A program made the position numbers and the translations under genes. Positions 35,773-44,790 of a DNA stretch of 64,000 nucleotides are shown in pieces; position 1 is the first letter of the stretch, and each line of letters begins with the position of its first letter. The notes beneath the pieces were generated by a model, which saw only the letters and a program-made list of their open reading frames with translations, searched no databases and was not told where the DNA came from. Origin of the DNA: Streptococcus sp. HMSC072G04 (GTDB taxonomy: Bacteria; Bacillota; Bacilli; Lactobacillales; Streptococcaceae); the NCBI RefSeq assembly GCF_001813295.1, contig NZ_KV812036.1, forward strand, positions 1 through 64,000. Reading direction: 5' to 3'.

Positions 35773-36315
35773 TTAGTTCCAGCTAGCAAAGTCGCAGACG
35801 CTGAGAATGATCGTCCCGATTTCGATTGGCTCTTCTTTCGCACCGGATTCTAACCAGGTCACAATCACAGATTCAATCGTAGCGATGAAAATCTCTAGAC
35901 CATACTTGTATGGAACTTGAAAATCTGAAATGATATGTTCCTTTGCATGGGGAGTATCGTCCAGTGCATGTAGGGTAAAACTTCTTACCAATTTACGGAA
36001 GTCCGAGCAACAGGATTGTGACAATGCATAAATAAAATCATAATTCTCTTTAATAGCAGTCAAGACATTGAGAAAGTTCACCTTGACAGGGCTTCCTTCA
36101 ACGAAGAGGCTATCTAATTCTTGCATCATGTCCAATTTCATTTGCTCAAACATGTCGTATTTATCGACATAGTGCAAGTAGAAGGTCCCGCGGTTAATTC
36201 CAGCGGTTTCGGTTAATTGTCGAATAGTGATGCTTTCAAAAGGTTGTTGCAAGAGGAGTTTTGAGAGCGCATTTCGTAAGTCTGACTTGGTTGTTGTTTG
36301 TCTTTGGCGTACCAT
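35773..36315 (-). CDS. TetR-family transcriptional regulator
   Basis: 180 residues. N-terminal helix-turn-helix: ITIRQLTETAGINRGTFYLHYVDKYDMF (about 30-57), the TetR signature. The C-terminal ligand domain resembles the TetR_C_7 group found in DhaS-like regulators. Target and ligand are unknown; no efflux or dha gene lies beside it, since tehB is convergent and mntH lies behind. GAAAGGAAC ribosome site. Operator sites could lie in the 36316-36400 spacer, where I see no clear palindrome. Confidence 0.87.
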   Translation of the reverse strand: MVRQRQTTTKSDLRNALSKLLLQQPFESITIRQLTETAGINRGTFYLHYVDKYDMFEQMKLDMMQELDSLFVEGSPVKVNFLNVLTAIKENYDFIYALSQSCCSDFRKLVRSFTLHALDDTPHAKEHIISDFQVPYKYGLEIFIATIESVIVTWLESGAKEEPIEIGTIILSVCDFASWN

Positions 36316-36630
36316 ATGTTCCTTTCTGTAGTTGTATCAATCTGTTTATTTTTATTTGACGTTAAAATAATTTATATGTTAAATAATTTTACGACACTAA
36401 CAAATAGCATTATACTCCAAAAGAATAAATTAGACAACAATTCTCATTTTTGTACAGATAACGAAAAGTGTACAAAAATTTTACAAGTTTATGAATGACG
36501 GGCACTGACAAGATTTTGTGAAAACCTCACAACAATTAGTGATTTAAAATAATTCCCTCCTAAAAAAATGGTCAGGAAATTTTTAGGAAATGGAGGAGCA
36601 AGATGGAAAAGGGAGTGTAATAAATAAAAA
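36316..36630. other. AT-rich spacer upstream of TetR gene
   Basis: No gene is seen. It holds the TetR promoter region (minus strand) and one inverted repeat, CCTAAAAA...TTTTTAGG (about 36555-36583), of unknown role. Confidence 0.4.
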
Positions 36631-36808
36631 GAGGCTGGGACAAAAGTCCTAGTCTCTCAATTGTCTTTGGATTGTCGAGCAAGACGCAGTGGTTGAGTGG
36701 GCTCTACTACGCTGATTTCATCAGTTTTTACAGCCCTACTCAACTGTTCGGAGGTGGGACGACGAAATCGAATTCTAACGAATTACCGATTTCTGTCCCA
36801 CTCTCTCT
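36631..36808 (-). repeat. Three-hairpin 3'-UTR repeat, copy 1 (after mntH)
   Basis: On the minus strand it starts at the base after the mntH stop codon and runs 178 bases. Hairpin 1 GTGGGAC...GTCCCAC has inner stems AAATCG/CGATTT and AATTC/GAATT; hairpin 2 GTTGAGT...ACTCAAC has inner GGGCT/AGCCC-like and CTGAT gaa ATCAG stems; hairpin 3 GGAC tttt GTCC with flanking partial pairing ends in CTCTTTTTA, a terminator. Copy 2 at 43315-43496 is about 96% identical and inverted. It therefore serves as the mntH terminator plus extra structured RNA. Confidence 0.85.
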
Positions 36809-38155
36809 TTATTTGATAAAAGTTGTCACGATCAGATTGAAATTTAAGATAGTTAAGACAATCGCAACGAGATAGCCTAAGAAAGTATTCCACTTCGCAT
36901 TGACATGTTCTCCCATGATTTCCTTGTTGGAGGTGAAATAAACCAGAGGGAAGATAGAAAAAGGAAGAGCCGCTGATAGGAAGACTTGAGAATAAACCAG
37001 AAGGTCGTCAAGGACATGTTCCTGATCTCCAAATAAGATCGCAACGACGATGACAGGAAGAAGGGCAATGATCCGAGTCATGAGACGAACGACCCATTGT
37101 GGCAGGCGGAATCTCAAGAAACCTTCCATAACGATTTGACCGGTTAGGGTCCCAGTAATGGTTGAATTTTGACCACTAGCTAACAAAGCGATGGCAAAGA
37201 GAGTGGACAAGAAAGGACTTGCGATGGCACCAGCAATATGGTTATCCTTGAGGGCATTGTACATGCTAGAGAAAGCACCAATCTTATCTCCGTGCCCGAA
37301 GAAGAGGGCCGCTCCAAGAATCAAGAGGAGGGAGTTGACGACAAAAGCCAAACTCAATTCAATATTTGAATCCCAGGTCATAAAGCGCACTGCCCGTTTG
37401 ATATCTGCTGGATCCTTATAATCAACTTTTCGCGTTTGCGAAATGGAAGAGTGGAGGTAGAGGTTGTGGGGCATCACCGTTGCCCCGATGATTCCAAGTG
37501 CCAAGGTCAAGGCTTCATTTCCTTTTGGAAGCCCAATTCCCAGTACTTCTTTTTGAGGCAGGAATCCAGCAAAGATTCCCCCGATATCTGGTTTCGATAG
37601 GAAAACCAGATAACCAAAAATCGCAAGGATTGTGAGGATCAAGGTTGATACGATGGCCTCGATCTTTCGAAATCCTAGATGCATGAGCCCCAATAAGAGG
37701 AAGACATCAAAGATGGTGATCAGAATGGAAAAAAGCAAGGGCCAGCCAAAAAGAAGGTGGAGGGCAATCCCTGATCCGATGACTTCTGCTAAATCTGTCG
37801 CCATCAGGGCAAGCTCGATCACAATCCAAAGGGTATAGCGAAGCCATTTTGGCAAGTGATGGGCGGTTGTTTGGGCCAGGTCCTTACGATGGACAATTCC
37901 TAGTTTACCAGCCATTTGTTGCAACTGCATGGCGATTAAAGAGGAGAGAAGAACCACTGATAAGAGGAGGTAGCGGTATTGTGCCCCTCCGACCACACTG
38001 GTAATCCAGTTTCCCGGGTCCATATAGCCGACAGCTACCAGACTTCCTGGTCCTGAAAAGAGTAGAAGAGTCTTCCAAAAGGGGATGCCTTTTGGCACGT
38101 CAATAGACTGGTTGATTTCTTGAAGAGATTTCCTTTCAAACTGTTGTAAACTCAT
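36809..38155 (-). CDS. mntH: Nramp-family Mn2+/H+ symporter MntH
   Basis: 448 residues from the ATG at 38155 (MSLQQFERKSLQEIN), preferred because AAGAAGG precedes it; an upstream in-frame ATG adds an implausible extension. Eleven membrane helices. Metal-site motif in helix 1: GYMDPGNW (Asp-Pro-Gly-Asn), and MPHNLYLHSS (helix 6, Met and His) complete the Nramp transport site. It imports manganese, needed for superoxide dismutase and oxidative stress tolerance. A minus-strand TATAAT at 38196-38201 is the likely -10; I see no clear MntR box. Transcript ends in the three-hairpin repeat. Confidence 0.95.
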   Translation of the reverse strand: MSLQQFERKSLQEINQSIDVPKGIPFWKTLLLFSGPGSLVAVGYMDPGNWITSVVGGAQYRYLLLSVVLLSSLIAMQLQQMAGKLGIVHRKDLAQTTAHHLPKWLRYTLWIVIELALMATDLAEVIGSGIALHLLFGWPLLFSILITIFDVFLLLGLMHLGFRKIEAIVSTLILTILAIFGYLVFLSKPDIGGIFAGFLPQKEVLGIGLPKGNEALTLALGIIGATVMPHNLYLHSSISQTRKVDYKDPADIKRAVRFMTWDSNIELSLAFVVNSLLLILGAALFFGHGDKIGAFSSMYNALKDNHIAGAIASPFLSTLFAIALLASGQNSTITGTLTGQIVMEGFLRFRLPQWVVRLMTRIIALLPVIVVAILFGDQEHVLDDLLVYSQVFLSAALPFSIFPLVYFTSNKEIMGEHVNAKWNTFLGYLVAIVLTILNFNLIVTTFIK

Positions 38156-38287
38156 GATGAGCCTTCTTTCTAAGAATAAATCAAATTTCTCTCTAATTAT
38201 AGCATAAAATTTATAATAGTTCATGATAATGAGGAAGAATCACTATTGGTGATGCCTCGATTTCTTTGTAATCTATCAGAAAAGGAC

Positions 38288-38293
38288 TATAAT
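38288..38293 (+). promoter_or_regulatory. -10 box of the ABC/FtsX operon
   Basis: TATAAT preceded by GGAC; starts the two-gene operon divergent from mntH. Confidence 0.6.
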
Positions 38294-38325
38294 AGAGTTA
38301 GGAAATAGGAGGGAGGAGAGAAAAA

Positions 38326-39027
38326 ATGGCCTACATCGAAATGCAGCACTGTTACAAGCGATACACTAGTGGAGAAACGGAGATTCTCGCTAATCAGGAT
38401 GTTTCTTTTGAGATTGAAAAAGGCGAATTGGTCATTATTTTAGGGGCGTCAGGAGCTGGAAAATCAACAGTTCTCAATATCTTAGGAGGGATGGACACGA
38501 ATGACGAAGGACAGGTCCTGATTGATGGGGTGGATATTTCTAAGCTCAATTCCCATCAACGAACGGATTATCGACGAGATGACGTTGGCTTTGTCTTTCA
38601 ATTTTATAATTTAGTAGCCAATCTGACAGCCAAGGAAAATGTCGAATTGGCTTCAGAAATCGTCTCTGATGCCTTGGATCCGGAAGCCGTTTTAAGAGAA
38701 GTAGGACTTGGCAATCGTCTTGATAATTTTCCTGCCCAATTGTCAGGTGGAGAGCAACAACGGGTGGCGATTGCTCGGGCAGTGGCGAAAAACCCTAAAA
38801 TTCTCCTTTGCGATGAGCCTACAGGAGCCTTAGACTACCAGACAGGTAAGCAAGTATTGGGGATTTTACAGGCCATGTCTCGTAAAAAGGGAGCGACGGT
38901 CATCATCGTAACCCATAATGCTGCTTTAGCCCCGATTGCAGACCGTGTGATTCGCATGCATGATGCCAAGGTCAAGTCGGTAGAAATCAATGAGCTTCCT
39001 CAAGATATTGCTACACTAGAGTATTAG
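38326..39027 (+). CDS. ABC transporter ATPase (MacB/LolD-like)
   Basis: 233 residues. Walker A GASGAGKS (40-47), Q-loop FVFQFYNLV, signature LSGGEQQR, Walker [13 protein letters not shown] and His-switch VTHN. The [18 protein letters not shown] segment and DEPTGALD are typical of the LolD/MacB/FtsE-like branch that works with FtsX-type permeases. Its permease follows 13 bases later. AGGGAGGAGA ribosome site. Such systems move lipids, peptides or lipoproteins, or transmit force (mechanotransmission), instead of carrying small solutes through a channel. Confidence 0.92.
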   Translation: MAYIEMQHCYKRYTSGETEILANQDVSFEIEKGELVIILGASGAGKSTVLNILGGMDTNDEGQVLIDGVDISKLNSHQRTDYRRDDVGFVFQFYNLVANLTAKENVELASEIVSDALDPEAVLREVGLGNRLDNFPAQLSGGEQQRVAIARAVAKNPKILLCDEPTGALDYQTGKQVLGILQAMSRKKGATVIIVTHNAALAPIADRVIRMHDAKVKSVEINELPQDIATLEY

Positions 39028-39040
39028 AAGAGGTGCTAGC

Positions 39041-41764
39041 ATGAAACGAAAAGTCTATTGGAAGGATCTGTTTGGTTCTTTTACACATTCAAAAGGACGT
39101 TTTCTCTCCATCTTAACCTTGATGTTGTTGGGAAGCTTGGCCTTGGTAGGCTTAAAGGTGACTACTCCAAATATGCATCGAACGGCTAACCAGTTTATTC
39201 AGCAACAAAAGATGCTAGATCTTGCTGTCATGGGGGACTTGGGATTAGACCAGGTAGACCAAGAGGAGCTTTTAGGACTCAAAGGGACGCGTGTCGAATT
39301 TGGTTCACTGCTGGATCTGACGTTGAAAGGAACAGGAAAGGCAATCCGACTTTTTTCTCCCCCAAAGAGTCTCTCTTCTTTTCGTGTGACCAAGGGGCGT
39401 CTGCCTCAAAAAGAAGGGGAATTGGCCCTAGCGAGTTTTTGGGAGGATCGTTATCGATTAGGGGATACCCTCACACTTGAAGAAAAGGCGGGAACTAGGT
39501 CTAGTTTAAAGCAAAAGCAATTCACCATTGTTGGCTTTGTTCAATCCTCTGAGATGTGGTCTCAAAAGAATTTAGGCACTGCCATGAGTGGCAGTGGGAA
39601 TCTGGATGCCTATGCTCTGGTTTCAAAAGAGGTCTTTACGACTAAACTCCCTGTGATGGCGCGGATCCAGTTTGATGATCTGAGATCTTTGGATTCTTTT
39701 TCGCAAGCCTACCAAAAACGGCTCGAAGCTCACCAAGAAGAGTTAGAAAAATTTCTGAAAGACAATGGAAAGGCTCGCTATCAAAGACTCAAGAAGGAGG
39801 CGGATGGGCAGATCCAAAAAGGCCAGAAAGAACTCAGTCGTGCCAAGGAAACATTACAGTCAGCCAAGAATCAGATCGATCAGGCTCAAAAGCAATTAGA
39901 CTTGCAGGAGACGCAGCTCAGTAAACTAGCTCCATTTCTGCCAGCTAAAGAGCGAGTAGCCAGTCAAGAAAAAATCCATCAAGCTAAAGAACAACTGGAT
40001 CAGAAAAAGAAGGACTGGACTGCAGGTGAAAAGGAACTTGCAAAAAAAGAGGAGGAGCTAAAAAAAGCCAAAACCGAGCGAGATCAGCTAGAAATTCCAA
40101 CTTATCATGTTTATGATCGCAAGACCATGCCAGGCGGACAAGGTTACCTGATGTATAGCAATGCTAGTAGCAGTATCTCTGCTATCGGAAATATTTTTCC
40201 GGTCGTTCTTTATCTGGTAGCAGCCATGGTGACCTTCACCACGATGACGCGCTTTGTCGATGAAGAGCGGACCAATGCAGGCGTTTTTAAGGCGTTGGGC
40301 TATCGAACCAAGGACATCATTCTCAAATTTGTCCTCTATGGATTCTTTGCTGGTACGATTGGAACCCTTCTAGGAAGCTTGTTGGGGCATTATTTCCTAT
40401 CGGGAATCATCTCCAACATTATTACGCAAGGGATGGTGATTGGAGAGAGCAGAGAGTATTTTTATAGGGATATTACTCTGATTGCTCTTGGACTGTCTTT
40501 CGTCGCGAGTGTGCTTCCAGCTTACTGGGTTGCTCGTAAGGAATTAAAAGAAGAAGCCAATCTTTTATTACTGCCCAAACCACCAGTATCCGGTTCGAAA
40601 ATTTTTCTGGAGCGTGTCCATTTTATTTGGAAGCGTCTGAATTTCACGCACAAGGTTACTGCTCGCAATCTCTTTCGTTACAAACAAAGGATGCTGATGA
40701 CCATTTTTGGAGTGGCGGGTTCTGTTGCTCTTCTCTTTGCAGGGCTAGGGATTCAATCTTCTGTAGGAAGTGTTTCCAAACGCCAATTTCAAGAGATCCT
40801 ATCTTATGAGTTGATTGTAGCCAAAAAAACGAATGCCTCCTACCAAGAAAGCAAAGAACTAACCAATCGTCTGGCAAAATCAGACATCAAGGATTATCGA
40901 GCTATCTATAGTAAGGTCATTGAAGCTTCTTTAAAAAATGGACACGACAAGCAGACCGTTACGATGTTGGTTACGGATTGTGCAGATTTTTCTCCCTTTG
41001 TCAGCCTGCGTTCTTTCAAGCAAGGGGAATCTTTGTCTCTAAAGAAAGGGGTTATCATCAGTAGCAAACTAGCACAACTAGCCCAGGTTACAGTTGGGGA
41101 TCGACTGACCCTAGATGGTCACTCTTTTAAGGTGGCAGGAATCACTGAAAATTATGTCGGCCATTTTGTCTATATGGATCAGGCAAGTTACCAAAAGATC
41201 TACGGAAAGCGGACTTCAGCAAATAGCTATTTGGTGCAGTTGAAAAATCCTTCTACACGACAAGTGCAGGCTATTAGTCGGGATATGATGGCACTTGCAG
41301 CTGTGAAGGCGGTTAGTCAGAATGCTTCGATGATTTCCCTCTTTAATTCAGTTGCCAAATCCTTGGACACCACTATGATGATTCTAGTAGTCGTATCGAT
41401 CTTGCTAGCCATCGTGATCTTGTATAATTTAACCAATATCAATGTGGCGGAGCGGATCCGGGAATTATCGACCATTAAGGTCTTAGGATTCCATAATAAG
41501 GAAGTGACGCTCTATATTTACCGCGAAACTATCTTATTGTCTATCATAGGGATCCTTTTGGGATTAGTGGGTGGTTATTATCTTCACCAATTCCTCATTG
41601 CCATGATTGCACCAGATGCCATTCTCTTTTACCCTAAAGTGGGACTTGGAGTTTTTCTCTTTCCTGTCGGAGGAATGATCCTTCTCTTGATCCTGTTAGG
41701 AATTTATGTTGACCATTATCTCCGAAAAGTAGACATGCTCGAAGCCCTCAAATCAGTAGACTAA
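39041..41764 (+). CDS. Large FtsX-type ABC permease with extracellular coiled coil
   Basis: 907 residues. Helix 1 near 20-40, then a long outside domain including an alanine/lysine/glutamine-rich coiled coil (about 225-350, QIQKGQKELSRAKETLQSAK and following), then a three-helix FtsX block (about 385-500), a cytosolic link with VARKELKEEA, a further helix (about 555-575), a second outside domain (about 580-770) and a last FtsX block (about 780-900). Two FtsX modules with large outside domains make it a complete permease in one chain. The coiled coil recalls the EtgR/YknZ-like systems that span the wall. Cargo unknown. Confidence 0.88.
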   Translation: MKRKVYWKDLFGSFTHSKGRFLSILTLMLLGSLALVGLKVTTPNMHRTANQFIQQQKMLDLAVMGDLGLDQVDQEELLGLKGTRVEFGSLLDLTLKGTGKAIRLFSPPKSLSSFRVTKGRLPQKEGELALASFWEDRYRLGDTLTLEEKAGTRSSLKQKQFTIVGFVQSSEMWSQKNLGTAMSGSGNLDAYALVSKEVFTTKLPVMARIQFDDLRSLDSFSQAYQKRLEAHQEELEKFLKDNGKARYQRLKKEADGQIQKGQKELSRAKETLQSAKNQIDQAQKQLDLQETQLSKLAPFLPAKERVASQEKIHQAKEQLDQKKKDWTAGEKELAKKEEELKKAKTERDQLEIPTYHVYDRKTMPGGQGYLMYSNASSSISAIGNIFPVVLYLVAAMVTFTTMTRFVDEERTNAGVFKALGYRTKDIILKFVLYGFFAGTIGTLLGSLLGHYFLSGIISNIITQGMVIGESREYFYRDITLIALGLSFVASVLPAYWVARKELKEEANLLLLPKPPVSGSKIFLERVHFIWKRLNFTHKVTARNLFRYKQRMLMTIFGVAGSVALLFAGLGIQSSVGSVSKRQFQEILSYELIVAKKTNASYQESKELTNRLAKSDIKDYRAIYSKVIEASLKNGHDKQTVTMLVTDCADFSPFVSLRSFKQGESLSLKKGVIISSKLAQLAQVTVGDRLTLDGHSFKVAGITENYVGHFVYMDQASYQKIYGKRTSANSYLVQLKNPSTRQVQAISRDMMALAAVKAVSQNASMISLFNSVAKSLDTTMMILVVVSILLAIVILYNLTNINVAERIRELSTIKVLGFHNKEVTLYIYRETILLSIIGILLGLVGGYYLHQFLIAMIAPDAILFYPKVGLGVFLFPVGGMILLLILLGIYVDHYLRKVDMLEALKSVD

Positions 41765-41838
41765 GATACAAAGCCTGTAGCTGATAGCGACAGGCCCTCT
41801 AGCCTGAGTTTTCATTTCTAGTAGCATGGAATGTTCAT

Positions 41839-41869
41839 AAAACTTTCACCTTAGGGTGGAAGTTTTTCT
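41839..41869 (+). terminator. Terminator after FtsX permease gene
   Basis: AAACTTTCACC tta GGGTGGAAGTTT then TTC; strong stem. Confidence 0.85.
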
Positions 41870-41902
41870 TCTCTTTGTTATAATGGAGAGAAGGAGAAGA
41901 TC

Positions 41903-42745
41903 ATGATTAAAATTGCTTTACTTTCAGATATTCATGGAAATACGACAGCATTGGAAGCTGTCCTAGAGGATAGTCGAAAAGCCAAGGTGGATGAATATTG
42001 GCTCTTAGGAGATAGTTTGATGCCTGGGACAGGGAGACGGGCCCTCTTGGAGCTGTTAGAGGAGTTACCGATTACGGTCAAAATCCTTGGAAACTGGGAA
42101 GATAGTCTTTGGCGGGCCATGAGGGGGATGTTGGATGAGACCAGACCCAGTCATCGCTACCTCATGCGCCAGTGTCAATATATTCTTGAAGAAATCACAC
42201 CCCAGGAAATTGAAGCTATGCAGGAAATGCCCATGCAGGTCCATAGAGAAATCGCAGGTTTAAAGATCGGTATTACCCACCACTTACCCGATAAGAATTG
42301 GGGTCGCGAATTGATCCACATTGGTGAGCAGAAGGATTTTGACCGCTTGGTGACAAACCCGTCTTGTGATATCGCAGTCTACGGACACATTCACCAGCAG
42401 TTTTTCCGCTACGGGACAGGAGGAGAACTGATTATCAATCCTGGATCGATCGGTCAACCTTTCTTTTTGGAAAAGAATCTTCGCAAGGACCTTCGGGCCA
42501 TGTATGCTATTCTTGAATTTGATCAAATGGGGCTAAAAGATGTAGATTTTAGACGGGTGGATTATGATGTCCAAAAAGAACTGCAACTCGCAAAAGATCT
42601 CCATCTTCCTTATTACCAAGTGTATTATGAAAGTTTGGTCAATGGCATTCATCATACCCACAATCATGAGCTTCTTCATGAGATTGAACAGAGAGAAGGT
42701 CATGATCGAGAAATCGATGCTTGGCTAGAGGACTTCTTCCAATAG
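41903..42745 (+). CDS. Calcineurin-like phosphoesterase
   Basis: 280 residues of the metallophosphoesterase family. Metal ligands visible: ALLSDIHGN (Asp-8, His-10), LLGDSL (Asp-36), LGNWE (Asn-62), THH (near 125) and VYGHIHQQ (His pair near 159-161), all in the usual order. The family includes phosphodiesterases and nucleotide phosphatases; the substrate cannot be read. AGAAGGAGAAG ribosome site. A separate promoter (TTGTTATAAT region at 41875) lies upstream, and the Rrf2 gene follows with its own promoter. Confidence 0.85.
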   Translation: MIKIALLSDIHGNTTALEAVLEDSRKAKVDEYWLLGDSLMPGTGRRALLELLEELPITVKILGNWEDSLWRAMRGMLDETRPSHRYLMRQCQYILEEITPQEIEAMQEMPMQVHREIAGLKIGITHHLPDKNWGRELIHIGEQKDFDRLVTNPSCDIAVYGHIHQQFFRYGTGGELIINPGSIGQPFFLEKNLRKDLRAMYAILEFDQMGLKDVDFRRVDYDVQKELQLAKDLHLPYYQVYYESLVNGIHHTHNHELLHEIEQREGHDREIDAWLEDFFQ

Positions 42746-42753
42746 TGTAACTG

Positions 42754-42781
42754 TTGACATTACAACTGAAAAGAGTATAAT
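42754..42781 (+). promoter_or_regulatory. Promoter of the Rrf2 gene
   Basis: TTGACA (42754-42759), 16-bp spacer, TATAAT (42776-42781); a 70-base leader with CTACC...GGTAG stem follows. Confidence 0.8.
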
Positions 42782-42857
42782 AGGAATAACGAAAGTCGTC
42801 CCTTGACGGTTGTTCAATAGACTCTACCTTCAAAAACGGGTAGAAAGGAGTGAAGTT

Positions 42858-43307
42858 ATGCAAATTTCGAGTCGCTTTACCATTGGGACTCATGTCTTGA
42901 TCATGATTGCTCTACAAGGAGAAAAAACAAAAGTAACCAGTGATTTTTTGGCAGGAAGTGTCGGCGTGAACCCTGTTATTATTCGAAAGACCTTGTCTCA
43001 GTTGAAGAAAGCTGGATTGATCCATGTAGCGCGTGGGACAGGCGGAGCTGAGCTCGCAAAAGCAGCCGATGAGATCAGCCTGCTGGATATCTATCAAGCA
43101 GTAGAATGTTTAGGTTCGACAGGTCAATTATTTGGTTTTCATGACAATCCAAATCCAGCCTGCCCAATTGGCCACAATATCCACAATGTTTTAGATGGGA
43201 AGCTTGAGGACATTCAGACTGCTATGGAAAAAGAAATGTCTCAAACCACTTTAAAAGACGTCGTAGAAGATACGCAGAAAAGAATGAAACTCGAATCGGT
43301 TTCATAA
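42858..43307 (+). CDS. Rrf2-family transcriptional regulator
   Basis: 149 residues from ATG 42858 (AAAGGAG before it). Winged helix-turn-helix of the Rrf2 type: MQISSRFTIGTHVLIMIAL, then DFLAGSVGVNPVIIRKTLSQLKKAGLIHVARGTGGAELAK. Only one Cys (NPACPIGHN) is present where IscR has three, so an Fe-S cluster of the IscR kind is unlikely; it is closer to YwnA-like members, which may sense redox or small molecules. Target unknown. Its 3' end runs directly into repeat copy 2. Confidence 0.88.
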   Translation: MQISSRFTIGTHVLIMIALQGEKTKVTSDFLAGSVGVNPVIIRKTLSQLKKAGLIHVARGTGGAELAKAADEISLLDIYQAVECLGSTGQLFGFHDNPNPACPIGHNIHNVLDGKLEDIQTAMEKEMSQTTLKDVVEDTQKRMKLESVS

Positions 43308-43314
43308 GAAAAAA

Positions 43315-43496
43315 GAGAGTGGGACAGAAATCGGTAATTCGTTAGAATTCGATTTCGTCGTCCCACCTCCGCACAGTTGAGTAGGGCTGTAAAAGCTGAT
43401 GAAATCAGCGTAGTAGAGCCCACGCAACCACTGCGCCTTGCTCGACAATCCAAAAACAATTAAGAGGCTAGGACTTTTGTCCCAGCCTCATTTTTT
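43315..43496 (+). repeat. Three-hairpin 3'-UTR repeat, copy 2 (after Rrf2 gene)
   Basis: Begins 8 bases after the Rrf2 stop. Hairpin 1 at 43319-43366 (GTGGGAC/GTCCCAC with two inner stems), hairpin 2 at 43376-43428 (GTTGAGT/ACGCAAC, inner GCTGAT gaa ATCAGC), hairpin 3 at 43464-43489 (GAGGCTAGGAC tttt GTCCCAGCCTC) followed by ATTTTTT, a classical terminator. The 48 bases of hairpin 1 are identical to copy 1. In copy 2 hairpin 3 is fully paired while hairpin 2 has one broken pair; copy 1 is the reverse. Confidence 0.88.
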
Positions 43497-43547
43497 ATAG
43501 TTATTAACGAAACAAGATGTTTGTTATATATTGAAACGACTAAAGGA

Positions 43548-44630
43548 TTAGTCAAAGTAAAGTAAGTCTTTGCTGGTTTCTGTGAAGAGTCCAAATCCGT
43601 CTTTTGTGACATAACCACAATCTTCGATACGGACACCGACTTTACCTGGAATATAGATTCCTGGTTCGACTGAGAAGCACATGCCTTCTTCAAGCACCAT
43701 GTCATTTCCTTCCATAATAGAAGGGAATTCATGCACGTCCATTCCGATCCCGTGTCCGAGGCGGTGGTTGAAGTATTCACCATAGCCAGCTTTTTCGATG
43801 ACGCTCCGTGCAGCACGGTCGACGTCATGTGCTGTTACACCTGGTTTGATCATGTCAATGGCTGCTTGTTGAGCTTCTAACGTCAAGTGGTAGATTTCTT
43901 TTTTGAAATCATCTGGTTTCCCAACAGCAACGGTACGAGTCATATCTGACGCATAACCATTTACCATACAGCCAAGGTCAAAGAGCAAGAGAGCATCGTT
44001 TTCGACTTTGTTGCTTCCAGGAATTCCGTGTGGGTTAGCTGCATTATTTCCAGTCAAGACCATGGTTTCAAAGCTCATTTCATAACCCAAGCGTTTGATA
44101 CCAAAGTCGATTTCTGCTACGATATCAGTTTCTGTTTTATCCAGTGAAATGGCGTCGAATCCCATATTGACAGCCTTATCTGCATATTGACCAGCCACCA
44201 ACATTTTTTGGATCTCATCAGCAGATTTGATCAAGCGCATGCGGTTAATCCGTGGTGTCAAGTTGGTAAATGTTGCTTTTTCAAAGACAGTACGCAAGCC
44301 ATTGTATTTGGTAAGGATCAAGTTATCATATTCAAGTGCAACGGTTTTGGCATCTGGTTTTGCGATAGCCCCTTTAATCTTTTCCCATGGGTTTTCAGAA
44401 TCCACATAGCCAACCACTTGGAAATCGACAACTGCAGTCGCCCGTTCCACTTCAAGGGCAGGAACGAAGAGAAGTGGTTCGTGGTCTGTGTAAACGAACA
44501 AGAAGAGTTGACGTTCGTGGGGATCACTGTAAAATCCAGTTAGGTAATTGATGGTGACAGGATCGGATACAACAGCGACATCTGTTTTTTCAGTTTCAAG
44601 AAAATCGACGATTTGATCTAATTTAGACAT
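43548..44630 (-). CDS. pepQ: Xaa-Pro dipeptidase PepQ
   Basis: 360 residues. N-terminal creatinase-like domain (1-125), then the pita-bread M24 metallopeptidase domain: the two Asp ligands in LLFDLGCMVNGYASDMTRT, His in NHRLGHGIGMDVHEFPSI, and Glu in MCFSVEPGIYIPGKVGVRIED (Glu pair). It cleaves X-Pro dipeptides inside the cell, the last step in use of proline-rich peptides. Divergent from ccpA, the usual lactic acid bacterial pair; the shared spacer holds the CRE at 44712. Confidence 0.96.
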   Translation of the reverse strand: MSKLDQIVDFLETEKTDVAVVSDPVTINYLTGFYSDPHERQLFLFVYTDHEPLLFVPALEVERATAVVDFQVVGYVDSENPWEKIKGAIAKPDAKTVALEYDNLILTKYNGLRTVFEKATFTNLTPRINRMRLIKSADEIQKMLVAGQYADKAVNMGFDAISLDKTETDIVAEIDFGIKRLGYEMSFETMVLTGNNAANPHGIPGSNKVENDALLLFDLGCMVNGYASDMTRTVAVGKPDDFKKEIYHLTLEAQQAAIDMIKPGVTAHDVDRAARSVIEKAGYGEYFNHRLGHGIGMDVHEFPSIMEGNDMVLEEGMCFSVEPGIYIPGKVGVRIEDCGYVTKDGFGLFTETSKDLLYFD

Positions 44631-44710
44631 AATGCTACCTTCTTTCTATGGATCTATTTTGTCAAATTTTCCCCAAAAAAGCAAGAGTTTACAAAATTTT
44701 ACCAAAATAC

Positions 44711-44739
44711 TTGAAAGTGTTTACAATCCATGATAAAAT
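44711..44739 (+). promoter_or_regulatory. ccpA promoter with CRE
   Basis: -35 TTGAAA (44711-44716), 17-bp spacer, -10 TAAAAT (44734-44739). TGAAAGTGTTTACA (44712-44725) matches the CRE consensus at 13 of 14 positions and overlaps the -35, indicating autoregulation of ccpA; pepQ may be affected too. Confidence 0.75.
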
Positions 44740-44790
44740 AGGATTAATTAGAGAGTGAAAACGAAATTTTCAACAATGAAAGGAAATCTT

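Noticed and set aside
36555-36583. Inverted repeat CCTAAAAA...TTTTTAGG considered as a TetR operator
   Set aside because: Too far from the TetR start (about 240 bases) and low complexity; it may simply be a weak hairpin.
43460-43828. 122-codon minus-strand frame overlapping pepQ and the repeat
   Set aside because: Shares the pepQ strand in another frame, ends within the structural repeat and has no ribosome site.
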